Positions 43,118 through 51,653 of a stretch of DNA of 64,000 bases are shown here, piece by piece; position 1 is the first letter of the stretch, and every line of letters starts with the position of its first letter. The stretch covers positions 2,728,001-2,792,000 of the forward strand of contig NZ_AP014936.1 of assembly GCF_002355415.1 (NCBI RefSeq), read 5' to 3'. A program made the translations under genes and the position numbers. Under the pieces are notes generated by a model that was given only the letters and a program-made list of their open reading frames with translations, had not been told where the DNA came from and searched no databases. Source of the stretch: Sulfurifustis variabilis. Its GTDB lineage: Bacteria; Pseudomonadota; Gammaproteobacteria; Acidiferrobacterales; Sulfurifustaceae.

Positions 43118-43881
43118 CGCAGTGCCCTTCGCGCACGCGCGGCGCGCCACCAGCGCAGGACGCCGAGCGCGGCAACGGCGAAGAACGGCGACAGGTATGC
43201 GAGCCGCCGGAGCGTCCAGTCGGACGGCTCGGAATCCGACGCCGGCTGGCGCGACGGCTGCACGCCGGCGCCGTGCGGGTCGCTCGTGTACCGGTCACCG
43301 GCGGCGGAAGCGAGGTAGGTGAGGATCGCCTGCTCCGCCCGCGCATCGAACGCGCCGCGTTGCATGATCGCGGCGTTGCGCTGCATGCGCGCGACGACGT
43401 CGCCCCACTCCTCCGGGGCGTGCTGGCCCGGCGCGGGCAGGGCGTGGCAGCCGGCGCAGGCTTGCGCGAACTCAGCGGCTCCCGGCCCCCGGGGCGTGCC
43501 GCGCATCGGCGCGAGGGCGTGCGCCGACAGATACGCCTCGAGCGCGGCCCGCTCGTCGGTGTTCGGCGCCGCGATCCTGCCCATCAGGCCGCGGAAACGC
43601 TGCGACACGTCCATCAGGACCGCCATGCGCTCGAGCACGGCGGGCCACTCCTCGGCCGTATGCCGGCCGGGACCCGGCAGCTCGTGGCATTGCGTGCAGT
43701 ACTGTTTCAGAAGTCGCGCGCCGCGCGCGTCCGGCTCCGGCAGGAGCATCGGGTCGAGCCCGGGCGGGACGCGGTCGCGATAGGTCTTGCACACGTCGAT
43801 GCCGCCCCAGTCGTGGCTCGCCTCAACGATGGGGGTCCCGAGCATGAGGCAGGCAAACGCGCCGACGAGGGCGGCTCTCAC
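43114..43881 (-). CDS. Dihaem c-type cytochrome with C-terminal anchor
   Basis: This 255-residue protein has a signal peptide, two CxxCH motifs (CTQCH near 62 and CAGCH near 143) in duplicated domains (ELPGPGRHTAEEWPAV, ALPAPGQHAPEEW), and a C-terminal hydrophobic helix near 230. The two halves show internal duplication. Start overlaps the end of the polyferredoxin-flavoprotein gene by 4 bases. Confidence 0.85.
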   Translation of the reverse strand: MRAALVGAFACLMLGTPIVEASHDWGGIDVCKTYRDRVPPGLDPMLLPEPDARGARLLKQYCTQCHELPGPGRHTAEEWPAVLERMAVLMDVSQRFRGLMGRIAAPNTDERAALEAYLSAHALAPMRGTPRGPGAAEFAQACAGCHALPAPGQHAPEEWGDVVARMQRNAAIMQRGAFDARAEQAILTYLASAAGDRYTSDPHGAGVQPSRQPASDSEPSDWTLRRLAYLSPFFAVAALGVLRWWRAARARRALR

Positions 43882-46319
43882 GCGCCGACACCCGAGAGCG
43901 ACTGCTTCGCGGCCAGCGGCGCGGCGTCCGGCGCGGGCGCCGGCCGCCGAAGCGCGAGCGCGTGCACGGCCCGCCGCCAGCCGGCCGTATCCTTAATAAT
44001 TGTTTCGGCCGCCCGCCGGCCGGCCGCCATGGCCGTGACGACCAGGTCGGGCCCGCTGACGTTGTCGCCGCCGGCGTAGAGGCGGGGGCGGGTCGTGCGC
44101 CCGCGCCCGTCCACGCGAATCCGTCCCGTTTCGTCCGTCTCCACGCCGAGATCGGCGAGCCACGCGGGCGGCTCGCTCTCGAACCCGAAGGCGAGCACCA
44201 CGACGTCCGCCTGCTCGTCGCGGATGCCGCCTTTCGCTTCGAACCGCACGCCGCTCGCCCGGCCCTCTCCGACGATGGCGATCGGCGCGTGGCCGAATTG
44301 GAACTCGACGCCCTCCTCCCGGGCGACCTTCACCTCTCGTGGCGATGCACGCAGCCGGTCCGCGCCGGCGCGCGCATGGATCGTCGCGCTCGCGCCGAGC
44401 CGCCGGGCGTGGCGGGCGCAGTCGATCGCCGTGTCTCCGGCGCCGAGCACCGCGACCCGCCGGCCGCGAAGCGCGACGGACTGCGACAGAAAATCGAGCG
44501 CGGCATGGACGCCCGGCAATGCGCGCCCGGGCAGCGGCACCTCGCGCGCCTTCTGCGTGCCGGTGCCGATGAACACGGCGTCGTGGTCGGCGACGAGCCG
44601 GGCGAGCGCCGCCCGATCGACGTCCGTACCGAGCGCAAAGCGAATACCTGCTGCCTCGAACAGTGCGCGGCGCGTCGCGAGCACCGAGCGATCGAGCTTG
44701 AACGGCGGGACGCCGTGCCCGAGCAGGCCGCCGATCTCCTCGGCGCGGTCGTACACGGTCACGGTGACGCCTGCGCGATTGAGAAAATCGGCGCACGACA
44801 GGCCCGCGGGGCCCGCGCCCACGACCGCCACACGCCGGCCGTCGCGGCGCGCCGGCTCGCCCGGCCCCCATCCCTGCTCGAACGCGATCTCGGTGACGTA
44901 GCGCTCGATCGCGCCGATCGTGACCGCGCCGTCTTCCTTTGCCTTCGTGCAGCTTCCCTCGCACAGCCGGTGCTGCGGGCAGAGGCGGCCGCAGACCTCG
45001 GGAAGCGCGCTCGTCGACTGCGCGATGGCGGCGGCCTCGACGAAGTCGCCGCGTGCGGCCGCCTGCATCCAGTCGGGGATGCGATTCTGCAAGGGGCAGC
45101 CGGTGCGGCAGCCGGGCACGCCGCAGTCGAGGCAGCGCGCCGCCTGCTTCTCGATCTCGGCGAGCGCGGGGCGGAGGTAGATCTCGTCGTCGTCGCGCAC
45201 GCGCTCCGCGACCGGCCGTGGCTCCGGATCGATCCGCGGCACGAGAGGCACTGGCCGCTTCTTCATGAGATGGCTGCCGTTCTGCACGAGGCCGGGCCGG
45301 AACAGGTTGCGCACGTCGCGGATCTCGAGGGCGTCCGTCGGGCACGACACCACGCAGCGCGCGCAGCCCATGCAGTCCTCGATGCCGGTGATGCGCCCGT
45401 GCTTCTTCCCCTGCTCCCACACCGGAATGCCCATGTCGCACACCTGTTCGCAGCGCCGGCAGTCGTTGCACTTCGTGCTGTCCAGGCGCACGTCGTAGAA
45501 GCCCGCGTGGTTCAGGAGCCCGAAGGTCGCGCCGTAGGGGCAGAGATAGCGGCAGTAGAACCGGTTGCCGGTGATCGGCGCGACGAAGAAGGTGCCGAAG
45601 TAGGTGAGGCCGACGACGAGATAGAACATTCCGACGAAGCTCACGGTCCAGGAGTTCGGCGGATACTGCGTGACCACCATCACGCCGACGTAGAACACGA
45701 AGAAGAACCACTTCGTGTGGCGCAGCCGCCACGCCCATTTGCCGCGCACCGTGCGGTCACGGAAGGCGAAGCCCACGGTCTCGCGGATGCCGACGCAGGG
45801 ACAGTTCCAGCCGCAGATCACGCGACGGCCGAAGAGGAACACCGCGGCCAGCACGAGGAAGAAGGTCACCGTCCCGGGCACGTGCAGCCCCGGAAACACC
45901 GGCTGGCTCCAAAGATAGCCGACGTAAGGCTCGAAGAACGGCGTGAGCCAGGGAATGAGCCACCACAGCACGGTGACGGCGGCGACGAGCACCGTCAGGC
46001 GCAGGCGGGTGTAGCGGTTCTGCTCGGCGTAGATTCGCCAGAGGCCGAAGCCGAGAATGATCGCGTACTCGGTATAGCGGTTGAGCCACACCGGATTCTC
46101 GAACAGGAACAGCCACGACTCGTTGAGCCAGCCGACGAAGGCGAGCGTGAACGCGGCGAAGGCGAAGAGCTGCACGCCGAGCGAGTACTTGCGGGGCAGG
46201 ACATCCTGCTCGCTCCCATCGCTCGCGCGCGGTGCGTGCGTGATCGGCTGGATGAGGATCACCCGCCGCGCGCCGGTCGACGGGACGGACTGGGGCAGCA
46301 CCGGGGCGATCGCGTTCAT
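43878..46319 (-). CDS. Polyferredoxin (NapH/CcoG-like) fused to a GltD-like NAD(P)H flavoprotein
   Basis: This is an 813-residue two-part protein. The first part has about five membrane helices with CGWNCPCVG and CRYLCPYGA clusters, then CNDCRRCEQVCDMG and CMGCARCVVSCP (4Fe-4S). From about residue 390 a GltD-type module follows: CLDCGVPGCRTGCP, FAD motif VGAGPAGLSCADFL, NAD(P)H motif VLGAGDTAIDCARHA and C-terminal YAGGDNVSGPDLVVTAMAAGR. It could link cytoplasmic NAD(P)H to membrane or periplasmic carriers, coupled to the multihaem cytochromes by operon. Direction is unknown. Confidence 0.85.
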   Translation of the reverse strand: MNAIAPVLPQSVPSTGARRVILIQPITHAPRASDGSEQDVLPRKYSLGVQLFAFAAFTLAFVGWLNESWLFLFENPVWLNRYTEYAIILGFGLWRIYAEQNRYTRLRLTVLVAAVTVLWWLIPWLTPFFEPYVGYLWSQPVFPGLHVPGTVTFFLVLAAVFLFGRRVICGWNCPCVGIRETVGFAFRDRTVRGKWAWRLRHTKWFFFVFYVGVMVVTQYPPNSWTVSFVGMFYLVVGLTYFGTFFVAPITGNRFYCRYLCPYGATFGLLNHAGFYDVRLDSTKCNDCRRCEQVCDMGIPVWEQGKKHGRITGIEDCMGCARCVVSCPTDALEIRDVRNLFRPGLVQNGSHLMKKRPVPLVPRIDPEPRPVAERVRDDDEIYLRPALAEIEKQAARCLDCGVPGCRTGCPLQNRIPDWMQAAARGDFVEAAAIAQSTSALPEVCGRLCPQHRLCEGSCTKAKEDGAVTIGAIERYVTEIAFEQGWGPGEPARRDGRRVAVVGAGPAGLSCADFLNRAGVTVTVYDRAEEIGGLLGHGVPPFKLDRSVLATRRALFEAAGIRFALGTDVDRAALARLVADHDAVFIGTGTQKAREVPLPGRALPGVHAALDFLSQSVALRGRRVAVLGAGDTAIDCARHARRLGASATIHARAGADRLRASPREVKVAREEGVEFQFGHAPIAIVGEGRASGVRFEAKGGIRDEQADVVVLAFGFESEPPAWLADLGVETDETGRIRVDGRGRTTRPRLYAGGDNVSGPDLVVTAMAAGRRAAETIIKDTAGWRRAVHALALRRPAPAPDAAPLAAKQSLSGVGA

Positions 46320-46329
46320 CGGCAGCCTC

Positions 46330-47052
46330 TCAATTCAATCGCAGGATCTGCTCGCCGGAGCGGAACACCCGGAGTTCGCCCGGGGCGAACGGTTCCCAGG
46401 CATCCGCCGTCAGCGGCTCGGTGGCGACGAGCGTGCGGCTGTAGCGGTCGGCGCGCTGCGTGAGCCGGTGCAGCCGGTCGTGCCCGTACGCGAGCAACAC
46501 GTCGCCATCCGACAGCAGGAAGTTGAACCGGCCGTAGCCGGCGATGAGCGCGCCGAGCTTCGCGACAGTCTCGACCCATGGCACTTCACCGGCCTCGCCG
46601 GCCGCCACGACGCCCGCGATCTCCTCCAGCAGGAAATGGAACGCGCGTTCCGAGTCCGTGTCGCCGAGGCACATCGGGACACGCGGCCGGCAGCACCCGT
46701 TCGGCTCGAGCAGCGTCGGAATCCTGCCGTTATGGGCGAAGACCCATGACCGCCCGCAGCAGTCGCGGACGAACGGGTGGGTGTTCGCCTCGATGCGATC
46801 GGTCGGCGGATTGGCCTTGCGCACGTGGGCGATCACGAGGGTCGAGCGCACGGTATCCGCGAGCTGCGCGTACTGCGCGCTTCCCGCGGCCGGCTCGGGC
46901 GCCTTGTCGATCACGAGCCGTTCCTCCTCGAGACGGGCGATACCCCAGCCGTCCGGATTGTCCGCGGTCTCGCCACCATGCCGGGCAAGCTCGCGTAGCG
47001 GCGCCACCGCCCGGACCGGGAGCCCGCTGCTCATGCCGAAAAGCTCGCACAT
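46330..47052 (-). CDS. Class II glutamine amidotransferase (YafJ-like)
   Basis: This 240-residue Ntn hydrolase has Cys2 exposed after Met removal (MCELFGMSS), and conserved NPDGWGI, HVRKAN, ANTHPFVRD and VFAHNGRI motifs. It is shorter than glutamate synthase and lacks a synthase half. The stop is 10 bases before the polyferredoxin-GltD gene, so the locus places a stand-alone glutaminase-type domain beside a GltD-like domain, reminiscent of a split glutamate synthase. Confidence 0.85.
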   Translation of the reverse strand: MCELFGMSSGLPVRAVAPLRELARHGGETADNPDGWGIARLEEERLVIDKAPEPAAGSAQYAQLADTVRSTLVIAHVRKANPPTDRIEANTHPFVRDCCGRSWVFAHNGRIPTLLEPNGCCRPRVPMCLGDTDSERAFHFLLEEIAGVVAAGEAGEVPWVETVAKLGALIAGYGRFNFLLSDGDVLLAYGHDRLHRLTQRADRYSRTLVATEPLTADAWEPFAPGELRVFRSGEQILRLN

Positions 47053-47073
47053 GTCTCCTCCCGATGCCGTCGC

Positions 47074-48000
47074 CTACTCCCACTCCATCTCCTGGTAGAC
47101 CTGCTGGGCGTTCCGGCCCTTGAGCTCCTCGTAGACCTGCAGGTACCTGAAGCGCGACTGGTCGATCTTTCCGATCTCCTCGATGCCGCCGCCCCGGGCG
47201 ATGAACTCCTTCACGCTCGCGCGCAGCGCAACCAGATAGTCGTACGTATCCGCCCGCGCGCGCTCGAGCGTCGTGGCCCTGCCGTGGCCGGGGACGACGT
47301 ACTTCGGTTCGAGTGCCGCGATTTCATCGAAGACCTTGACCCAGTTACCGCTCTTCGACTCGGCGCCCACGCCCAGCATGCGCTCGACGTAGACGACGTC
47401 GCCGGTGAAGACGACTTTCTCGCGGGGCAACCACACGAAGCTGTCGCCGGGCGTATGCGCCGGTCCGGCGTGACGGAGCACGAGCTTCGTGCCGCCGAGC
47501 GTGAGCTCTTTGCGCTCCTCGAAGGTCTCGTCGGCATAGACCGGCGTCGTGCCGGCCATGCCCTTCGCGCCCACCAGGTTGTCGAGCAGGATCAGCTGAT
47601 CGCGGGCGCGGGCGCGTTGATCCGCCACGGCCGCCTTGGATGCCACGATGCGCACACCCTTCGCCTTGAAGTAACCGTTGCCGAGCCAGCGGTGGTCCTG
47701 CCCGCCCGTATTGATCACGAGCGTCACCGGTTTGTCCGTCACGGTGCGGATGGCGGCCTCTATGCGCTGCGCACCCTCGCGGCTCCCGCCCGGATCGACG
47801 AGGACGACGCCGTCCTTCGTCACGACGACGCCGAACGTGGCATTGTTCCCAAGGTTTTCCGGCGAACGTTGCCCGAGCTCGCCGACCAGCGCATAGACGC
47901 CCTCGGTCACTTTCTGGACTTCGAGGGCGGCGGCCGGGAAGGCGGGCGCAAGCAGGAGGAAGGGCAACAAGGGCAACAGGAACTTGAAGAGCCGGGTCAT
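47074..48000 (-). CDS. Metallo-beta-lactamase-fold protein (SoxH-like), altered metal motif
   Basis: This protein of about 308 residues has a signal peptide (FLLPLLPFLLLAPAFPAAA) and an MBL fold. The usual HxHxDH loop is replaced by GGQDHR (residues 99-104, after VINT), while HAGPAHTPGD, VFTGDVVY and VPGHGRAT remain. The family includes SoxH-like hydrolases in sulfur oxidisers. Loss of the first ligands suggests a mononuclear or inactive site. It is the last gene of the sulfur-stress operon. Confidence 0.75.
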   Translation of the reverse strand: MTRLFKFLLPLLPFLLLAPAFPAAALEVQKVTEGVYALVGELGQRSPENLGNNATFGVVVTKDGVVLVDPGGSREGAQRIEAAIRTVTDKPVTLVINTGGQDHRWLGNGYFKAKGVRIVASKAAVADQRARARDQLILLDNLVGAKGMAGTTPVYADETFEERKELTLGGTKLVLRHAGPAHTPGDSFVWLPREKVVFTGDVVYVERMLGVGAESKSGNWVKVFDEIAALEPKYVVPGHGRATTLERARADTYDYLVALRASVKEFIARGGGIEEIGKIDQSRFRYLQVYEELKGRNAQQVYQEMEWE

Positions 48001-48131
48001 GGGTTGTTCTCGATTGGGAAGGAATGGGTTACGCCGAAAGGATGATCGGTACCGCGACTGCCTTCGGCCCATGTCGCAGTCCGGCGTGCGCGCCTCGCCT
48101 CCGCCCGCCGGCCCGGAAGGGTAAGCCGTCC

Positions 48132-48488
48132 TCAAAAGACGAGCGCCTTGTCCGACCACTGCGTCCACTCGGCGAGCTCCGCCAGTGAGCCCCGATGCGT
48201 GCCTTCGATCAGCTCCGCGTCCGCGATCCCGCGCGCGTCCAGGCAGGTGCTGCACACGCCGACGGCCGCGCCCGCGCGCAAGAGCATCTTGATGAACGAC
48301 TCGAGATGGTAGTACCCCTGCGGAACCTTCTGGTTCGCCTTGGCGCACGCCGCGGCATCGCCGAGCAGGAACACCCTCACCTCGTTCCCGGCCGCGGGGT
48401 TCTTCAGCAGCTCGCGCGCCAGCCGCAAGCCGTTGTAGCTGCGCTCGGTGCCGTAGGGCGGATCATTGAGTACGAACAGATGCTTCAT
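48132..48488 (-). CDS. DsrE-family protein (YchN-like)
   Basis: This 118-residue protein starts MKHLFVLNDPPYGTERSYNGLRLARELL, the YchN/DsrE pattern, with VGVCSTCLDARG carrying two Cys at the usual site. It lies 17 bases after the three-domain fusion protein gene, which ends in a related DsrE domain. A sulfur-transfer role is inferred. Confidence 0.8.
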   Translation of the reverse strand: MKHLFVLNDPPYGTERSYNGLRLARELLKNPAAGNEVRVFLLGDAAACAKANQKVPQGYYHLESFIKMLLRAGAAVGVCSTCLDARGIADAELIEGTHRGSLAELAEWTQWSDKALVF

Positions 48489-48505
48489 GGTCGCTGCTCC
48501 TTTCC

Positions 48506-49924
48506 TTAGAACGTCAGCACGAGATCGCTTTCCTTGACCCAGCCCGCGAGTGCCGTCATCGATCCCGACTGCACGCCCGGGATCAGGTCGCGCTCGTCCA
48601 GCTTGCAGTCGTTCAGCGCCATGCCGCACGCGCGCACCTCGAGGCCGAACTCCATGAGCTGCGTCAGCAGCTTCTCGAGATCCGCTGCACCTTCCGGCAC
48701 GACGTGCCCTTTGCGCGCGAGCTGTGCCCCGTCGTCGAGCAGATGCACGCGCACCTTCATGTCCCCAGCGAGCGCCGCGCCGGCGAAGCGCAGGGCATGC
48801 CATGCCTTGTTGTCGCCCCTGTACGGCGCGTTCTGGATGATGAGGGTCACCGTCTTGCCGGTACCCGCGCTCGGCTGCGCGGGCGCCGCGGCGCCGCACG
48901 CGCCGGACTGCGCGGGTGCTCCGGCCTTCCCGGTCCATCCGACCATGCCGTCCTCGACCAGCAGCGCCTGCTTGAAACCGAGGTCGCGCAGCATGCCCAC
49001 CGCCTTGCCGGACTGCCGGTTCGTCCGGCAAATCACCGCGAGCGGTCGCTCCCGGCGGTCCTCGATCTCGGGCAGCCGCTTGGGCAACTCATCGAGCGGG
49101 ATGTTGATGGAACCGGGAATGTGCCCAAGCTCGCCCGCATAGTCCTTCGCCGGGCGCACGTCGAGCACGGCGATGTCCTCGCCCCGGTCGAGGCGGGCCT
49201 TCAGCTCGGAGGATTTCAGCCCGGCGACGCCCGTGGCCGCTCCCTGCCGCCACCGTTTGATGAGCTTCGGGAGAAAGAGCGCGACGGCGAGCAGCGCCAG
49301 CGCGAGCAGTATGATCCGGATCATGTTTTCGGAACCCTCCGCGGCGGCGCGCCCCGCGTAGCCCAGGTACGTGTACGCGAGCGCGCCCGGGAACATGCAG
49401 ACGAGCGAGGCCACCACGTAGTGCGCGAGCGGGATGCGCGTCAGACCCAGCGCGTAGTTCAGCAGGTTGAAGGGAAAGAGAGGCACGAGCCGTACGAACG
49501 CAACGAAGCGCCAGCCTTCGGCCTCGACGCCGTCGATCAGCGTCTTCAGCCGCCCGCCCGCCTTGCGTGCGACCCAGTCGCCGGCCACATGACGGGCGAT
49601 GAGGAACGCCGCCGTTGCGCCGATGGTCGCGCCGATGAGGCTGTACGCCGTGCCGGCGACGGGACCGAAGAGAGCCCCGCCCGCCAGCGTGAGCACGGAA
49701 CCCGGCAGGAACAGCACGGTCGCGAGCACGTAGAACGCGACGAAGGCGAAAGGCGCCGCTGCCCCCTGCCCTTCCAGCCAGAGCTGGAGTGCCGCGACGT
49801 CGATCCGGTCGCGGTAGGCGAACGCCACGACGACGGCGAGAACAAGCAGGCCGAAAAGCGCGAGACGCGCGATCTGTGCCGGCCGCGGGGAAGACATCTT
49901 GTGCAGGGCCTCAGGCTGGCTCAT
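48506..49924 (-). CDS. TVP38/DedA membrane domain fused to rhodanese and DsrE domains
   Basis: This 472-residue protein has three parts. Residues 1-220 are a TVP38/DedA (SNARE-associated Golgi) membrane domain, including FLPGSVLTLAGGALFGP. Residues 235-335 form a rhodanese domain with Cys299 in AVICRTNRQSG. A Gly/Ala/Pro linker then leads to a DsrE domain (357-472) ending LVLTF. The chosen start is the ATG at 49924. The fusion ties a membrane protein to two sulfur-transfer modules. It overlaps the sterol-desaturase gene by 14 bases. Confidence 0.85.
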   Translation of the reverse strand: MSQPEALHKMSSPRPAQIARLALFGLLVLAVVVAFAYRDRIDVAALQLWLEGQGAAAPFAFVAFYVLATVLFLPGSVLTLAGGALFGPVAGTAYSLIGATIGATAAFLIARHVAGDWVARKAGGRLKTLIDGVEAEGWRFVAFVRLVPLFPFNLLNYALGLTRIPLAHYVVASLVCMFPGALAYTYLGYAGRAAAEGSENMIRIILLALALLAVALFLPKLIKRWRQGAATGVAGLKSSELKARLDRGEDIAVLDVRPAKDYAGELGHIPGSINIPLDELPKRLPEIEDRRERPLAVICRTNRQSGKAVGMLRDLGFKQALLVEDGMVGWTGKAGAPAQSGACGAAAPAQPSAGTGKTVTLIIQNAPYRGDNKAWHALRFAGAALAGDMKVRVHLLDDGAQLARKGHVVPEGAADLEKLLTQLMEFGLEVRACGMALNDCKLDERDLIPGVQSGSMTALAGWVKESDLVLTF

Positions 49925-50777
49925 TGGTCTTCCTCCAGGCCCGGCGGTTGATGGCATAGTCGGTCACTGCACCCACGAACGGCATCGCAAGCATGCCGGC
50001 GAGCCCGTCGCACTGCGTCGGGTCCCGGAAGGTGCGGATGCCGATGGTCATCGCCTCGTGGCCGGCGCGCGGCTGGTCGCGGTAGGTGCCAAAAAGACGA
50101 TCCCACCACGGCAGGTTGAAACCGAAGTTCGAGTTGGTCTCGTCGTCCTCGACCGAGTGGTGCACGCGATGCATGTCGGGCGTCACGACGAATAGCCGCA
50201 GGAAGCGGTCGAGGCCGAGCGGCAACCGCACGTTCGAGTGGTTGAACATCGCGGTCGCGTTCAGCAGCACCTCGAAGACCAGCACGGCGAGCACCGGCGG
50301 GCCGAGCACCGCGATGACGGCGAACTTGATGAGCATCGAGAGTACGATCTCGATCGTGTGAAACCGCGCGCCGGTGGTCACATCGAAGTCGAGATCGGCG
50401 TGGTGCACGCGGTGCAGGCGCCAGAGTGCCGGCACCGAGTGCATCATGACGTGCTGGAGGTAGATCGCGAGATCGAGCAGGAGGACCGAGGCCAGCACGG
50501 CCAGCCACCCCGGGACGGCGTAGTAGTTGAACAGCCCCCAGCCGTTCGCCGCCGCGAACGCGGCCATGCCGATGCCCGCCGCCGGGAAGAGCAGGCGGAG
50601 GACCACGGTATTAAGTATGACGAGGCCGAGGTTGCTCGCCCAACGGCGCCCTTTCGGGATGGCCAACGCCCGTCGGGGCGCGACCACCTCGACGAGGGCC
50701 ATGACCGCGAAAATGCCGAAAAAAAAGCCGAGGCGGATGGGCGCCTCGTAGCTCAGAATCGCCTCGCCGATACCCAT
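49911..50777 (-). CDS. Sterol desaturase / fatty-acid hydroxylase superfamily protein
   Basis: This 288-residue membrane protein has about five hydrophobic segments and the superfamily's His clusters: HVMMHSVPALWRLHRVHHADLD, FNHSN and DMHRVHHS. These bind a di-iron centre in characterised members. Substrate is unknown. It is the first gene of the minus-strand operon, divergent from the ArsR-rhodanese regulator and sharing its operator. Confidence 0.85.
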   Translation of the reverse strand: MGIGEAILSYEAPIRLGFFFGIFAVMALVEVVAPRRALAIPKGRRWASNLGLVILNTVVLRLLFPAAGIGMAAFAAANGWGLFNYYAVPGWLAVLASVLLLDLAIYLQHVMMHSVPALWRLHRVHHADLDFDVTTGARFHTIEIVLSMLIKFAVIAVLGPPVLAVLVFEVLLNATAMFNHSNVRLPLGLDRFLRLFVVTPDMHRVHHSVEDDETNSNFGFNLPWWDRLFGTYRDQPRAGHEAMTIGIRTFRDPTQCDGLAGMLAMPFVGAVTDYAINRRAWRKTNEPA

Positions 50778-50832
50778 ATCGTTCTCCTCGGTGGAAACAG
50801 CACTGCGGATTGGTTATTCTCGATTTGTATAT

Positions 50833-50852
50833 ATTCAATTGATTAATTGAAT
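50833..50852. promoter_or_regulatory. Perfect palindromic operator of the ArsR-rhodanese regulator
   Basis: ATTCAATT-GATT-AATTGAAT is a perfect 8+4+8 dyad in A/T-rich DNA between the divergent genes, 16 bases before the regulator's ATG. This is the size and composition of ArsR/BigR-type operators, and its position would let one dimer control both directions. Confidence 0.75.
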
Positions 50853-50868
50853 ACGATAGGATAGCAGG

Positions 50869-51528
50869 ATGTCAAGCACCGGTTTCAAGCAGCAGCTGTT
50901 CGTGGAGTTCGCCCGGATCGCCAGGGCCTTGGCGAGCCCGGTCCGCCTGGAGCTTCTCGACTTTCTGGCCCAGGGAGAGCGCAACGTGGAAAGCCTGGCC
51001 CACGCAGCCAAGCTCTCCATCGCCAATACCTCGCAGCATCTGCAGCAATTGCGTCAGTCCGGGCTCGTCGGTGCGCGCAAGCAGGGACAGCAGGTGTTCT
51101 ACCGCCTCGCGAGCGAGGACGTGGTGGAGCTGCTGATCGCCCTTCGCCACGCAGCCGAGCGCCACATCGCGGAAGTCGACCGCCTGGTCGATGCCTACCT
51201 GAGCGTGAAGGACAACCTCGAGCCGGTGCCGCGCGCGGAACTGCTCGAGCGGGCACGACAGGGCTTGATCACCGTGCTCGACGTACGCCCGCCCGAGGAA
51301 TACGCGGCGGGTCACGTGCCCGGCGCGGTCAACGTACCGCTCGCCGAGCTCGAGAAGCATTTGAAGCAGTTGCCGAAAGATCGCGAAGTCGTCGCGTACT
51401 GCCGCGGTCCTTACTGCGTGCTCGCCTATGAGGCGGTCGCGCGGTTGCGGGAGAAGGGCTTCCGTGCGCGGCGCCTTCAGGACGGTTTCCCGGAGTGGCG
51501 AATCGCGGGCCTTCCGGTCGAGGATTGA
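50869..51528 (+). CDS. ArsR-family regulator fused to a rhodanese domain
   Basis: This 219-residue protein has residues 1-105 as an ArsR winged helix (LASPVRLELLDFLAQGERNVESLA, ANTSQHLQQLRQSGLV) and residues 120-215 as a rhodanese domain with the loop YCRGPYCVLA containing Cys178 and Cys183. The ArsR part has no cysteine at all, so the Cys pair used by BigR/SqrR sulfide sensors is absent. The rhodanese loop is then the probable persulfide sensor. It is divergent from the sulfur-stress operon and followed by the cysteine desulfurase gene. Confidence 0.85.
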   Translation: MSSTGFKQQLFVEFARIARALASPVRLELLDFLAQGERNVESLAHAAKLSIANTSQHLQQLRQSGLVGARKQGQQVFYRLASEDVVELLIALRHAAERHIAEVDRLVDAYLSVKDNLEPVPRAELLERARQGLITVLDVRPPEEYAAGHVPGAVNVPLAELEKHLKQLPKDREVVAYCRGPYCVLAYEAVARLREKGFRARRLQDGFPEWRIAGLPVED

Positions 51529-51653
51529 GCGTTGGACACCCGCCAATCCGGCGCTCGGGAACTTCCGAATCGCTGCCCTCCCCACGCGCCGCGCTTACAC
51601 GTTCGCTGCTCGCCCCGAATAATCCGACCGCCGATCCCGAGCAGGCACCCCGG

